Shown: positions 1-10,300 of the stretch, in pieces
How the letters are laid out: each line of letters starts with the position of its first letter
Position numbering within the stretch: position 1 is the stretch's first letter
NCBI RefSeq assembly: GCF_014192475.1
Contig: NZ_JACHXZ010000002.1
Location: 771,310 to 835,309 of the forward strand
Source of the DNA: Simiduia aestuariiviva
GTDB lineage: Bacteria > Pseudomonadota > Gammaproteobacteria > Pseudomonadales > Cellvibrionaceae
DNA length: 64,000 nt
Direction: 5' to 3'
Program-made: the position numbers and the translations under genes
Notes under the pieces: model-generated
Databases searched by the model: none
Seen by the model: the letters and a program-made list of their open reading frames with translations, nothing else
What the model was told of the DNA's origin: nothing

Positions 1-478
1 TCGCTAGCGCCGATTGACAGTTATCAAATATTAAACGGCCCACCAGCCCTGCAAAGGCTTGAACGAAATTGAGATCTCGACGCGTTAAGCTGGTATCGGC
101 CTCTGCTTTAAAACAGCACAAGGTCCCGTAGAGATCGCCGTTGGGTAATTCAACCGGCACGCCCATGTAGCAGCCAATGCCCAATGCATCAGTCACATCA
201 AGGCCGCGAGTTATTGGGTTTTCCGCCGTATCCGGCACAATACTTGGCAAACGCCCATCGACAATACGCTGACAATAGGTGGACTCTAATGGGTCCCCTG
301 CGCCTGGTCTCACAGGGTGCGTATCCGTAGCGACATCGACCCATCTAAACTCGCGGCGGTTCTCCACAAATTTTGCAATGAACGCAACCTCCATACCCAT
401 GTAGGCGCGAATCACCTTTACAATCTCTTGCAAGCTTTGATCTATGGTGTGGAGCTGACCGGCAACGCCGTCCAACAT
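1..478 (-). CDS. GAF-domain protein, C-terminal part outside the window
   Basis: An open reading frame runs off the left edge on the minus strand; about 159 codons are visible. After a helical N-terminus the translation reads like a GAF domain, with segments such as GDPLESTYCQRIVDGRLPSI and YMGVPVELPNGDLYGTLCCF. GAF domains of this kind sit at the front of c-di-GMP phosphodiesterases, diguanylate cyclases and sensor kinases; the output domain lies beyond the edge, so the role is open. I chose ATG at 478. The frame stays open a little further upstream and no clear Shine-Dalgarno sequence is visible, so the start is uncertain. Confidence 0.6.
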   Translation of the reverse strand, partial: MLDGVAGQLHTIDQSLQEIVKVIRAYMGMEVAFIAKFVENRREFRWVDVATDTHPVRPGAGDPLESTYCQRIVDGRLPSIVPDTAENPITRGLDVTDALGIGCYMGVPVELPNGDLYGTLCCFKAEADTSLTRRDLNFVQAFAGLVGRLIFDNCQSALA

Positions 479-992
479 CAATCGGCTAAAACACTGTGTA
501 TCCAATCCTTCACTCCCAGCCCTGACTCAACTTGCATAGTGCTAAACAATAATGGAACCCGATCGGAGCCCACCTGCCATATCTCAGTAAAGCCTTACAT
601 TGACCAAAAGTCACGCCAGCAACAAAGAAACGATAGTCACGAAATATACAATAGTCATTAAATGTAGCATTGGCTTAATGATAGGCCCGTATCGTTCAAA
701 AAACACCCATTTCTGCACTTTTTAATGACCGTAGGATTAATCCCAGTCATATGCATAGGTAAATAATTAATATTCGTGCAGCCGGAGAAAGATTGGCTTG
801 AGAGGCGTAAATGCGGCGCCCTTGCCACCTTTGCACCACTAATGGCCAAGAGGAGCGATACAGCAAACGGGGTAGTACCTAAGACCGATCCCCTTTTAAC
901 GTCACAGACCAGCCCGCTGACATCGGACATGCCTCGACGACTTTCTGTTGTCTGGGGGGCCACACACGGTTGCCTGAACTCACAGCATTGAG
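479..992. other. intergenic stretch without a convincing gene
   Basis: About 510 bases lie between the GAF-domain gene and the acetyltransferase. The left half is AT-rich; the block at roughly 775-970 is clearly more GC-rich. Short open frames exist on both strands of that block (776-991 plus, 658-999 minus), but neither has a ribosome-binding site or a recognisable domain. I see no tRNA, terminator or inverted repeat that explains it; it may be a decayed element. Confidence 0.4.
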
Positions 993-1436
993 CTAGCACT
1001 CGAAGGGTAATGAATGGGCATACACACTACGTGCACCGGCTGCGCCAAAATAGCCGGCTTCGCTCCGTATAGAATGAAACCCTAACCGTTGATACAGCAT
1101 CACTGCAGCAATGTTTTCAGGGTCTACGGTTAACAATAACTGCCTGCACCCAGTGGCTGCTTGCAAAACTTGTCGCACCAGCGCTTGAGCAACGCCCTGC
1201 CCTCGCCATGACTCCGCCACCGCCAGTGACAACAGCCATGCATCATCGCTATCGGCATGTGCCCATAGCGCATAACCCACCAATTGCCCCGCACTACAAG
1301 CAACCAATAATTTTTCCGGCCAACAATCTATGGCCTGCCGAAAGAAAAATTTGGGGTAGCCATGGCCATCAAAGGCAGCACGTTCCAAGGCGTCCAATGC
1401 CAATAAATCCGCGCATTGCGCGCATCGAATCTCCAC
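993..1436 (-). CDS. GNAT-family N-acetyltransferase (RimI-like)
   Basis: A 147-residue protein with the single-domain layout of Gcn5-related N-acetyltransferases. Motif A, which binds the acetyl-CoA pyrophosphate, is visible near residues 70-85 as VAESWRGQGVAQALV (R-G-Q-G-V-A). It is followed by the family's NIAAVMLYQRLGF helix around residue 110, where an N and a Y contact CoA. RimI-type enzymes acetylate protein N-termini, but many relatives act on small molecules, and nothing here fixes the substrate. It stands alone between the receptor terminator and the empty stretch on its left. Confidence 0.85.
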   Translation of the reverse strand: MEIRCAQCADLLALDALERAAFDGHGYPKFFFRQAIDCWPEKLLVACSAGQLVGYALWAHADSDDAWLLSLAVAESWRGQGVAQALVRQVLQAATGCRQLLLTVDPENIAAVMLYQRLGFHSIRSEAGYFGAAGARSVYAHSLPFEC

Positions 1437-1504
1437 TGCCGCATGCCCTCCACTTGCTAGATTCAGTCAGACTGGACATCAATTTAGCATTTATGCCGAT
1501 CCAT

Positions 1505-1527
1505 AAAAAAGGCCCGCACTGCGGGCC
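1505..1527 (-). terminator. intrinsic terminator of the TonB-dependent receptor gene
   Basis: A 7-bp perfect hairpin, GGCCCGC-ACT-GCGGGCC, is followed on the minus strand by six T residues. It lies 75 bases beyond the receptor stop codon in the right orientation. Confidence 0.85.
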
Positions 1528-1601
1528 AATCACTCTGTAGGGAGCATAAAGGGTAAAACAAGGCGACTAAATTGCCGCCTTAAACGGTCGAGCGAGACAC
1601 A

Positions 1602-3776
1602 CTAAAAATTGTAATTACCAGACAAAGCAATGGTGCGAGGCGCACCGTAGAAACCAGTGACAAACGCACCACCGAAGTTGTAGCCCGCAACGCGATACTC
1701 TTCATCAGTTAAGTTCTTACCCACCAAGCTCAACTGCCACTTTTGATCGCTGCTGTAGAAGGTGGCGCTCATATCAAACAAGGTGTAAGCATCCTGGTCG
1801 ATTTGGCTTGGCGTCTCAAAAATTTGCGTTTCAGCGCGATAGGAAAGCGTGGGGTTAAACACTAGCTCCGCACCACTGGCGAAGGGCAGCGTGTAGTTTA
1901 GCTGCAACATCGCTGTGGTATCCGGTGTATTTTGCATATCGCGATCACTGGAAACATCGACACCGCCGGAAATGAATTCAACAAATTCAGTATCCGCATA
2001 ACCCAAGGTCATGTTGGCCAACAAGTTTTCAGTCATGGCCAAGGAGGCCTCTAACTCTACGCCTTGAATGCGCGATTTACCGGCATTCAACACCGCACTT
2101 GAGAAACCACCGCCGGGCGTAAAGGCTTGCACGGTAACTTGCATGTCGGTGTAATCTGCGTAAAACGCCGCAGCATTCAGGCGCAGGCGATTGTTGAACA
2201 AGTCACTTTTAACGCCCATTTCATAGCTGGTCACCGTCTCTGGATCAAACCCGTCGACGGTTGAAGGCAGACTTGCGGCGTCGCCACGCATATCAAAGCC
2301 GCCGCTCTTAAAGCCGGTGCTGTAAGTGGCATACACCATCAGGTCGCTGTTCACTTGGTAGTCAATCCCCACGTGCGGGGTAAACTTGCTCCAAGAGTCA
2401 TCGTTTGAATAATCCGTTAAAGTATTCAAAAAGACTGCCGCGGGTTGCCCGGCATTGTACTTACCGGCGAACAGCGGGCTGTAAGTGCCCAAAAAGTTTG
2501 CTTTATACACTTCAGCATCTTTTTTGTCTTGGGTGTAGCGTCCGCCCAAGCTCAAGTTCCAGTCCGGAGCGAATTGCCAGTTGTAATGAGCGTATGCAGA
2601 CAGACTCTTGGTGTCCACGCTGCCCGCGACTTGTTGGGTGAGATTAATGAAACCCAACACGGCATCAAACGCACCGGTGGCGGAGCCATCGTAGTAATAC
2701 AATCCGCTGACCAAATTGGCGTTGTCGCCCTCCCAGTTGAGCTGGAATTCCTGTGTGGTTTGGTCATCTTTGTAGAACGCAGGCACATCAAAATCGGGAC
2801 GGTTTACGCTGTCGAAGTCGATAGCTGTTTCCGTTTCGCCCTCGCGGTAGGCAGTGATAGATTTCAATACCAAGCTGTCAGATAACTGCCATTCGGCCGT
2901 CAAAGAAAAGCCGCTGGTTTCGACGCTATTGTCGTGCAACATGTTTGATTCGGTATCGTAAACACTATCTAACACCGGCGCAGCCGTGAGGTCAGCATTC
3001 ATACGATAGCCGTGTTTAGGCGAGGAGTTGTCAGTTGTTTGGTCTGCGGCCACGCGAATCCAAACGGTATCCGTGGGCGTGAACTCCATTGCAACCCGCG
3101 CGCTTAACACGTCTTTGTCGTACTGATCTTTACCGGTCAGCACATTCTCACCGTAGCCATCTCGTTGGAAGCTAGCGATAGCGCCACCAAAGTAAACACC
3201 GTCAGCAATTTGCGTTGAGCCCGCCAATTTCACGTCCTGCTGATTGAAGCTGCCCAGAGCACCACTGAGCGTAATACGGGTTTCCTCGTTCATGCGCTTG
3301 GTGACGTATTTCACGGCGCCGCCAATGGTATTTTTGCCGTACAGAGTCCCCTGCGGGCCACGCAATACTTCAATGCGCTCGATGTCTAAAACATCCATTA
3401 CCGCACCCTGTGGGCGCGCGATGTATACATCGTCTACGTAAATACCTACACCTGGCTCAAAGCCCCACAAAGGGTCTTGTTGTCCAATGCCTCGAATAAA
3501 TGCAGTCAACGTCGAGTTGGTACCGCGCCCTACTTGTAAGGTGGTGTTGGGCGAAAGCTTTTGCACGTCAGTGATGTCGCTAACCCCGTTCTGCATCAGC
3601 GCGTCTTCACCAATGGCGGTAACCGCGACGGGCACTTCCTGTAGCGACTGTTCGCGTTTTTGCGCCGTCACCACGACTTCTTCAAGTGCAATTTCTGCAG
3701 TGGCGGGCAGCGCGATGCCGGCGGCCAGTGCAATCGCCATTGCCAGAGGCTGAGCATTAAATGTGTAGCTAGTCAT
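1602..3776 (-). CDS. TonB-dependent outer-membrane receptor
   Basis: About 724 residues. A signal peptide (QPLAMAIALAAGIALPATA) leads into a TonB box (EEVVVTAQKR) and then the plug domain, with the hallmark segment IERIEVLRGPQGTLYGKNT. The rest is a beta-barrel ending in ...LSGNYNF, with the terminal Phe needed for outer-membrane assembly. I chose ATG 3776 because AAGGTAGATC precedes it and it gives a normal signal peptide; an upstream ATG at 3812 would add 12 charged residues. Such receptors import siderophores, vitamins, sugars and other large molecules with energy from TonB. It is divergent from a permease and a 3HB-oligomer hydrolase, so uptake of hydroxybutyrate oligomers is a reasonable guess, not shown. 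It has its own terminator. Confidence 0.9.
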   Translation of the reverse strand: MTSYTFNAQPLAMAIALAAGIALPATAEIALEEVVVTAQKREQSLQEVPVAVTAIGEDALMQNGVSDITDVQKLSPNTTLQVGRGTNSTLTAFIRGIGQQDPLWGFEPGVGIYVDDVYIARPQGAVMDVLDIERIEVLRGPQGTLYGKNTIGGAVKYVTKRMNEETRITLSGALGSFNQQDVKLAGSTQIADGVYFGGAIASFQRDGYGENVLTGKDQYDKDVLSARVAMEFTPTDTVWIRVAADQTTDNSSPKHGYRMNADLTAAPVLDSVYDTESNMLHDNSVETSGFSLTAEWQLSDSLVLKSITAYREGETETAIDFDSVNRPDFDVPAFYKDDQTTQEFQLNWEGDNANLVSGLYYYDGSATGAFDAVLGFINLTQQVAGSVDTKSLSAYAHYNWQFAPDWNLSLGGRYTQDKKDAEVYKANFLGTYSPLFAGKYNAGQPAAVFLNTLTDYSNDDSWSKFTPHVGIDYQVNSDLMVYATYSTGFKSGGFDMRGDAASLPSTVDGFDPETVTSYEMGVKSDLFNNRLRLNAAAFYADYTDMQVTVQAFTPGGGFSSAVLNAGKSRIQGVELEASLAMTENLLANMTLGYADTEFVEFISGGVDVSSDRDMQNTPDTTAMLQLNYTLPFASGAELVFNPTLSYRAETQIFETPSQIDQDAYTLFDMSATFYSSDQKWQLSLVGKNLTDEEYRVAGYNFGGAFVTGFYGAPRTIALSGNYNF

Positions 3777-3881
3777 GTGATCTACCTTATCTATTGTTAT
3801 GGATATCTTCATTGCTCGCAGACATGGGGCTACCCCGATGTTTCACCACAGTGTACTGGCCTAGTGGCGTTTTGAATGCAC

Positions 3882-3942
3882 GACCTTGGTATGAGGCAAC
3901 ATCAGTTCTAGTAAAGGGATTCAGGTCGACCATACCAAGGTC
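3882..3942. promoter_or_regulatory. pair of 12-bp inverted repeats in a divergent promoter region
   Basis: GACCTTGGTATG (3882-3893) and its exact reverse complement CATACCAAGGTC (3931-3942) lie between the receptor and the permease. Their centres are 49 bp apart, close to a whole number of helical turns. This is the expected form of two operator half-arrays for one regulator controlling both divergent genes. The regulator is not identified. Confidence 0.6.
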
Positions 3943-4010
3943 TAGTTTCTCTGTCGCAACCATTCGCCATAATGGGCACCCCTAACAATAATGAATCGTT
4001 GGAAAAGCCT

Positions 4011-5312
4011 ATGTTCAGCTTGCTGGGTTTGCTGTTTGCCTTGGGTCTGTTGATCTATTTGACCATTAAGGGCATGAACCTGCTCATCGCGGCCCCCATC
4101 ACTGCCATGATCGTGGCACTGTGTGCCGGTCTGCCGCTACTTCCCGTCGGCGAGGGAGATAACTTCATTCACGCCTACATGAATGGCTTCACCGATTTTA
4201 TTGCGGCCTGGTTTTTTATGTTTTTGTTAGGCAGTTTGTTTGGCAAATTAATGGAATCCTCTGGCGCCGCCGATCGTATCGCCTCTGATATTGTCCAGTG
4301 GCTTGGCATGAAACACGCCACCGCGGCCGTGGTACTCGCCTGTGCGCTGCTAACTTATGGCGGCGTGAGTGTGTTTGTGGTGGCGTTTTCGGCCTACCCC
4401 ATGGCGGTGAGTTTATTTCGCCAAGCCAATTTGCCGCGCCGTTTCATTCCCGCTGTGATGGCCTTTGGCTCGGTAACCTTCACCATGACCTCCGCCGGCA
4501 GCCCTGAAATTCAAAACTGGATACCCATAAAATACCTCGGCACGTCGCCCTATGCCGGCTGGGAAGTCAGCTTGGTGGTGGCCATTGCCATGGCAGCCAT
4601 GGGCTTCGTTTGGCTCAACGCCATGATGCGCAAAGCCGTTGCCCGTGGCGAATGTTTTCAAGCGCGGGTAGACGACCCCGAATTACAAGACAAGCCACTG
4701 CCCTCGCGCTTTGCCGCCGCGGCGCCCATTTTGGCCGTGTTAGGCGTCACCTTTTTCTGCCATGAATATTTCGCGCAATACGCGCTCATTCTTGCCTTAT
4801 TGGCAGGCTGCTTGGCGGCTTGGGGCTTGGCCCTACGCAGTTTTTCTGGGCTAGACGCTATCATCACCGCCGGCACTACCGGCGCCCTACTCGCCATTGC
4901 CAATACCGCCGCCGTGGTAGGCTTTGGCTCAGTGGCAAAGGCGTCGCCCGCCTTTGCGCTGGCCGTCACCAGCATCACCTCCATACCGGGTAATGAGCTC
5001 ATCGGTGCCGCCATTGCCGTCACGGTGATAGCCGCCATGACCGGTTCGGCGTCGGGCGGCCAAAGTATTGCGCTGCCCGAGTTGGCGCCCCACTATCTCG
5101 ATGCGGGCGTCAATCCGGATGCCCTGCACCGAGTGGTCGCGATTTCCTCAGGGGCGTTAGACTCGCTGCCACACAACGGCTATGTAGTTACCACCATTCG
5201 CGCCATTTGCGGGGAGACCCATAAGGATGCCTACGGACCCATGGGTGCACTTACGGTGGTGGTACCCGTATTGGGCACGATATTGGCGCTCTTTTTATTC
5301 ATCGTCTTTTAA
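4011..5312 (+). CDS. GntP-family permease, probable 3-hydroxybutyrate transporter
   Basis: A 433-residue integral membrane protein with about 12 hydrophobic segments. It has the GntP-family arrangement: an early KGMNLLIAAPI loop, GGVSVFVVAFSAYPMAVSLF, and a late conserved ALPELAPHYLDAGVNPDALHR-type segment followed by DSLPHNGYVV. GntP relatives import gluconate and other hydroxy acids by proton symport, and one branch is annotated as D-beta-hydroxybutyrate permease. The adjacent 3HB-oligomer hydrolase and nearby 3HB dehydrogenase favour 3-hydroxybutyrate as substrate. ATG 4011 has a GGAA-type site 8 bases upstream; an in-frame ATG at 3972 would add 13 hydrophilic residues. The next gene starts 9 bases after the stop, so they are probably co-transcribed. 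Confidence 0.85.
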   Translation: MFSLLGLLFALGLLIYLTIKGMNLLIAAPITAMIVALCAGLPLLPVGEGDNFIHAYMNGFTDFIAAWFFMFLLGSLFGKLMESSGAADRIASDIVQWLGMKHATAAVVLACALLTYGGVSVFVVAFSAYPMAVSLFRQANLPRRFIPAVMAFGSVTFTMTSAGSPEIQNWIPIKYLGTSPYAGWEVSLVVAIAMAAMGFVWLNAMMRKAVARGECFQARVDDPELQDKPLPSRFAAAAPILAVLGVTFFCHEYFAQYALILALLAGCLAAWGLALRSFSGLDAIITAGTTGALLAIANTAAVVGFGSVAKASPAFALAVTSITSIPGNELIGAAIAVTVIAAMTGSASGGQSIALPELAPHYLDAGVNPDALHRVVAISSGALDSLPHNGYVVTTIRAICGETHKDAYGPMGALTVVVPVLGTILALFLFIVF

Positions 5313-5321
5313 GGACAACCC

Positions 5322-7346
5322 ATGAGGCTTACCCCGCTATTGCCAATGGTCGCCGCATTGCTGGCGTGTACCGAACAATTTTCACAATCCAATCTGCGAC
5401 CAGAGGAAGCCCGCAAGCCCACCTTCGCCGTGGATGACATTCGCGTGCACGTTGCTGACGGCGTGACCGATGATCTCGCCACTGCCGGTTTGGGTTTGGC
5501 GGGCCTGCGTGGCGCCGCACCCAGCTACCAAGATGCGGAAGCGCCCACGCCGGCGGAACTTCGGCGGCGCGCTTACTATGAAAATTACCGCGCCCTGTTA
5601 GCGTTAAATGATGCCGACGGATTCGGGCGACTCTATGCCGATGCCATCGACACACCCGTCGCGGGTCGCGAATACCTCATGCCGGTGCGCTACAACGATC
5701 ACTCGGTTGCCAACTTGTTGATGGTGCAAGTGCCCGACAGTTTCGACACTAAGCAACCCTGTTTAGTCGTCACCGCCTCTTCAGGCTCGAGAGGAATTTA
5801 TGGCGCCGTTGGCGTAGTGGGCAGCTGGGCACTCCACAAAGGCTGCGCCGTTGCCACCACAGATAAGGGCACCGGCACCGGCTTTCATTTTCTAGACAGC
5901 GGCCAAGCTCAGGCTGTGGATGGCACGCTAGTAGCCGACAATCACGCCAGCGTACATTTTAAAGCGGCGGCCACGACCACACGGGCCGACTTTCAACAAT
6001 CCTACCCGCACCGCGTCGCCACAAAACATGCCCACAGCGGCAAGCAATTGGAAATGGATTGGGGACATTTTGCACTGCAAGCCGCCCAATTTGGATTTTA
6101 TGTATTAAACCAATTTCACTCTGCCGAACCACAGGAGAAACAGTTTTACACCCGAACCAATACCACGGTCATTGGCGCGGGCATTTCGAACGGTGGCGGT
6201 GCACTGTTGCGCGCGGCTGAGGAGGATGATCAGGGGTGGCTGGACGCCGTGGTGGTTTCAGAGCCCAACGTGTTCCTTCCAAACCAGATGGCGTTTTCGG
6301 TTAACGGCCAAAAACAAAAAATCTTGTCATTGCCACAGCTGGCAACACACACCGCCCTGCTCGGCCCATGTGCCGCCTTGGCCGAGGGGCTACCGTCCCC
6401 GCTGGCAGCCTATCAGCTACCGCTTTTTCAGCACCACTTTGCTACGCGCTGCGGCCAACTTAAGGCCGATGGGTACCTGACTGCCGAAACCACAGAGCAA
6501 CAGGCTGCCGAAGCGTTACAGCAGTTGACTGCGCTCGGACTCACCAATGCTGCGCAACCGATGGTCACTACCTCGGCCGCCATTAGCTTATGGGAGGCGT
6601 ACGTCGTCAACTATCTCAATAGCTACCTCGGCGCCCGCGTCGAAGATCACCAGTGCGGCGTAAGCTATGCCTCTGTCGACGCCCAGGGTACACCGGTAGC
6701 CACGGCTGCAGCCGTAAAGGCCGGATTATTTGGCAACGGCAGTGGCGTGGTACCTACCGGCGGCATAACCCTTATCAATGATCAAGCAGAGGGTGGCCCA
6801 AAATCCCTCTATTTCTCTCGCAATGCTGCAGGGCAACCGGACTTAGGGTATCAAGCGCTGCGTTGCTTCCACACACTTGCACACAGTGAAGCTGTGAGCA
6901 CCGTCGTAAATACTCTCGCCATGAGCGGCGATTTGCGCGGCAAACCGGCACTGATCATTCAGGGCACGGGTGACAATCTGATTCAGGTAAATCACTTGGG
7001 TCGGGCATACGCCACGTTGCACCAGCGCGCAGCCGCCAAACCCAGTCTGCGCTATGTTGAAATCAGCCACGGCCAGCATTTCGATGCCCTACTCAACTAT
7101 GCCCCGATGCGCATGCACTACGTCCCCATGCACTTTTACTATGAGCAGGCGTTAAATCAAATGCTCGCGCACCTCACCGACGGCAAGGCACTACCACCCA
7201 GCCAAACGGTGCAGGCCAACCCCGTTCAAGATCCAAGCCTGCCCCTTGCCAGCCTGCCGGCAATTGCATTAAATGCAGACACCATGAATGCGTCTTCGGC
7301 CAATCGGCCACTGGTAGTTACTCGTGCGGGGGTTCAACTGAAGTAG
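5322..7346 (+). CDS. D-(-)-3-hydroxybutyrate oligomer hydrolase, lipoprotein
   Basis: A 674-residue protein of the 3HB-oligomer hydrolase family (EC 3.1.1.22), which cuts dimers and trimers of 3-hydroxybutyrate, the breakdown products of PHB, to the monomer. The N-terminus MRLTPLLPMVAALLAC ends in a lipobox-like LLAC, so a lipid-anchored, non-cytoplasmic enzyme is likely. Ser289 in GAGISNGGGA is the probable nucleophile; a late GTGDNLIQVNHLGRAY segment could hold the acid, and ISHGQHFDAL the histidine. Length matches the family. It follows the GntP permease by 9 bases, which supports one transport-and-hydrolysis operon. Confidence 0.9.
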   Translation: MRLTPLLPMVAALLACTEQFSQSNLRPEEARKPTFAVDDIRVHVADGVTDDLATAGLGLAGLRGAAPSYQDAEAPTPAELRRRAYYENYRALLALNDADGFGRLYADAIDTPVAGREYLMPVRYNDHSVANLLMVQVPDSFDTKQPCLVVTASSGSRGIYGAVGVVGSWALHKGCAVATTDKGTGTGFHFLDSGQAQAVDGTLVADNHASVHFKAAATTTRADFQQSYPHRVATKHAHSGKQLEMDWGHFALQAAQFGFYVLNQFHSAEPQEKQFYTRTNTTVIGAGISNGGGALLRAAEEDDQGWLDAVVVSEPNVFLPNQMAFSVNGQKQKILSLPQLATHTALLGPCAALAEGLPSPLAAYQLPLFQHHFATRCGQLKADGYLTAETTEQQAAEALQQLTALGLTNAAQPMVTTSAAISLWEAYVVNYLNSYLGARVEDHQCGVSYASVDAQGTPVATAAAVKAGLFGNGSGVVPTGGITLINDQAEGGPKSLYFSRNAAGQPDLGYQALRCFHTLAHSEAVSTVVNTLAMSGDLRGKPALIIQGTGDNLIQVNHLGRAYATLHQRAAAKPSLRYVEISHGQHFDALLNYAPMRMHYVPMHFYYEQALNQMLAHLTDGKALPPSQTVQANPVQDPSLPLASLPAIALNADTMNASSANRPLVVTRAGVQLK

Positions 7347-7393
7347 ACCTGCCGCATCGGGTACGCCCTGCGCACAACTTATAGCAAAAAATC

Positions 7394-10300
7394 ATGCTGA
7401 GTTATTTTGAATTACTGCTGTTGTCGCTGGGCTATCTGCTCCTACTTTTTGCCATTGCTTGGTGGGGCGATCGCATTGCCGAATCCACCATCCGGCGCTT
7501 TAAACCGTTCATCATTGGTCTGGCTGCCACCATCTACTGCAGTGCGTGGAGCTTTTACGGCACCACTGCTCAGGCCGCCTACAACGGTTGGTATTTTCCG
7601 CCCACATTTTTAGGCGCGATTGTGCTGCTGGTATTTATGGCAGCACCGCTAAAGCGACTGATTATCGCGGCCAAAAAAGGCAATGCCACGTCACTCGCCG
7701 ACTATCTGGCTATGCACTTTGGCCGCTCGCGCGCGCTGGCGGTTATTGTCACTGTGATTTGCCTGATTCTGCTCATTCCCTACATCGCACTGCAACTGAA
7801 AGCCATCACCGAAAGTTTCCATGTACTCACTGATAACATGGTGCACTCCCATTACTTGCTCGATGTGCCCGTCGTGCAAGATACCGCTTTTTATATTGCG
7901 ATGATTCTTGGCATGTTTGCCATTGCCTTCGGCACTCGCCATCTCGATGCGCGCGAGCATCACAACGGTCTAATGATTGCCATTGCCTTTGAAGCACTGA
8001 TTAAAATTACCGCTTTTGTGAGCATTGCATGGTTCGTCACCTACAACCTATTCGATGGCTTCGCAGATTTAACCCTCAAAGCCATCAACAATGACGGCGT
8101 GCAAAAACTACTGGCCAGTCACGATGCCGACCAAGGATTTATCGCGGCCACTGTCCTTGGCATGATTGCCATTATTTGCTTGCCGCGCCAATTCCATGTG
8201 CTGGTGGTTGAAAGCGAGTCGGAACGCGATCTCGACACCGTGCGCTGGGTGGTCCCGCTGTATTTGATTTTGTTTGGCATTTGCATTTTGCCAATCGCCT
8301 ACGGTGGTCTTTTAAGTTTTGAAAACTTAACCATATCCGCTGAACACTTTGTGCTGCGCTTGCCACTCGCCAACGACCGACCCGACCTGGCACTGCTGGC
8401 CTATTTGGGCGGTTTATCGGCCGGCTCCAGCATGGTTATTGTGGCCTGCGTGGCCATGGCCACCATGATCAGCAACGAGCTGGTGGTGCCCGTGTTACTG
8501 GAAAAACGCTGGCTTAAGCGCCACCCCAGCGCCGACATCAGCGTGCAATTGCGCGTGGTTCGTCGCACCATCATTTTCGTGCTTATGCTGTTTGCCTACG
8601 GCTACTACCATCTATTTGCCAACAACAACGCGCTGGGCGCCATTGGCTTGAGCTCCTTTGCATTGGTTGCGCAATTTGCACCGGCCCTGTGGCTAACCGT
8701 TGCCCGCGGCCGCAAAGACGTCTCGGCGGTACTGGCGGGCATTGCCATCGGCTTTGGTTTTTGGTGTTACACCTTACTGTTGCCCATGCTCGTGCGTGCA
8801 GGTTGGCTGGACGACGCACTATTGAATTTCGGACCCGCGGGAATTCAATGGTTGCGCCCTACTGCACTGCTCGGCCTAGAAGGTCTATCGAGTATCAGTC
8901 ACGGTGTTATCTGGAGTTTATGTGCCAACATTTTCACGGTGATTGCCTTCAGCCGCTGGCGACAAAACGTGGAAGTGCCCAGCACTGAACCTGCCGAAAG
9001 CTTGCCCGTCTACCAATTACAGGCACTGGCCGGAAAGTTTTTAGGCCCGGAGCAGGCGCGACTCGCGCTCGCACAATACCCAGAAACATTGCTGCCACAA
9101 GCACAGGCAGACGCCGCCTATGTGGAATTTGTTGAAAACATGCTAGCCGGCGTGATCGGTTCGGTATCGGCCCATCACGTGGTTGAGCACGCGCGCGGCG
9201 CGGCGCCTGCGCCGCTGCTCGATGAAACCTCAGAGATCTACCACTTCTCCCGTGAATTATTACAAGCCAGTATCGACAACATCAGCCAAGGCATTAGCGT
9301 GGTCGATAAAAACCTGCGCCTGGTGGCATGGAATCGTCGCTATCTCGAACTGTTCGACTACCCGAAAGATTTGGTGCACGTGGGTCGGCATGTGGCTGAC
9401 CTGCTGCGCTTTAACGCCATTCATCTCAACATTTCTGACACCGATGACGTCGAGGAGTTTGTACAAAAGCGCTTGACCTACATGGCTGAGGGCAGCGCCT
9501 ATGTGGTCAAACGCGCGCACAGCGATGGTCGCGTTTTGGAGTTGCGCGGCAGCCCCATGCCCGGTGGTGGCTTTGTGACAACGTTCACCGATATTACCGA
9601 CTACCAACGCACCCTCGATGCACTGGAGGAACATCGCAACCTGCTGGAACAACGCGTCAGCGCGCGCACGGCAGAGTTACAGGAATCCAATCAACAACTG
9701 GAACTCGCCAATGCCGGCAAGACGCGCTTTCTGGCCGCCGCCGGACACGATTTGGTGCAACCGCTCAACGCCGCCAAGCTTTTCACCAATGCACTGCTGC
9801 AACAGTTTTCACCTAACAGCAATCTCATGCCAATGGCGCAACTGCAAAAAACGCTGCAACATTTAGACTCATCACTCCACGCTGCCGATAGCATCATCAG
9901 TGAATTATTGGCTATAGCCAAGCTCGATGCCGGCGCCATTACGCCCTCACCTGAAGCGTTTCACATCAAGGATTTATTGGATGGACTGCAGCAAGACTTC
10001 CAACTCCAAGCTGCAGCTAAGGGCTTAAGCCTCAGCGTGCACAGTGCGACTTGGACAACCTGTACGGACTTCAAACTGCTGCGCAGAGTACTTCAAAACT
10101 TGTTATCCAATGCCATTCGCTACACCGAAAAGGGTCGCATTCTGATGTCTGCCCGGCGCCGTGGGGGCAACCTGGTGGTGCAGGTGTGGGACACCGGCGT
10201 AGGCATCGCCGCCGAGCATCAGAATGCAATTTTTGTTGAATTTAAACGACTCAACGACAATCGCAAAGACGGCGGACTTGGATTGGGCTTGGCCACGGTG

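Noticed and set aside
1..25. 15-bp match between the left edge and the region upstream of recQ (19590-19604)
   Set aside because: A match of this length is expected by chance in 64 kb counted on both strands.
658..999. A 113-residue minus-strand frame and a 71-residue plus-strand frame
   Set aside because: No ribosome-binding site, no domain and mutual overlap; composition can be explained by the local GC-rich block.
2445..2885. Long plus-strand frames inside the TonB receptor gene and similar frames inside gltA, sdhA, sucA, recQ and ccmF
   Set aside because: Shadows of the real genes, with no start signals and unlikely amino-acid composition.
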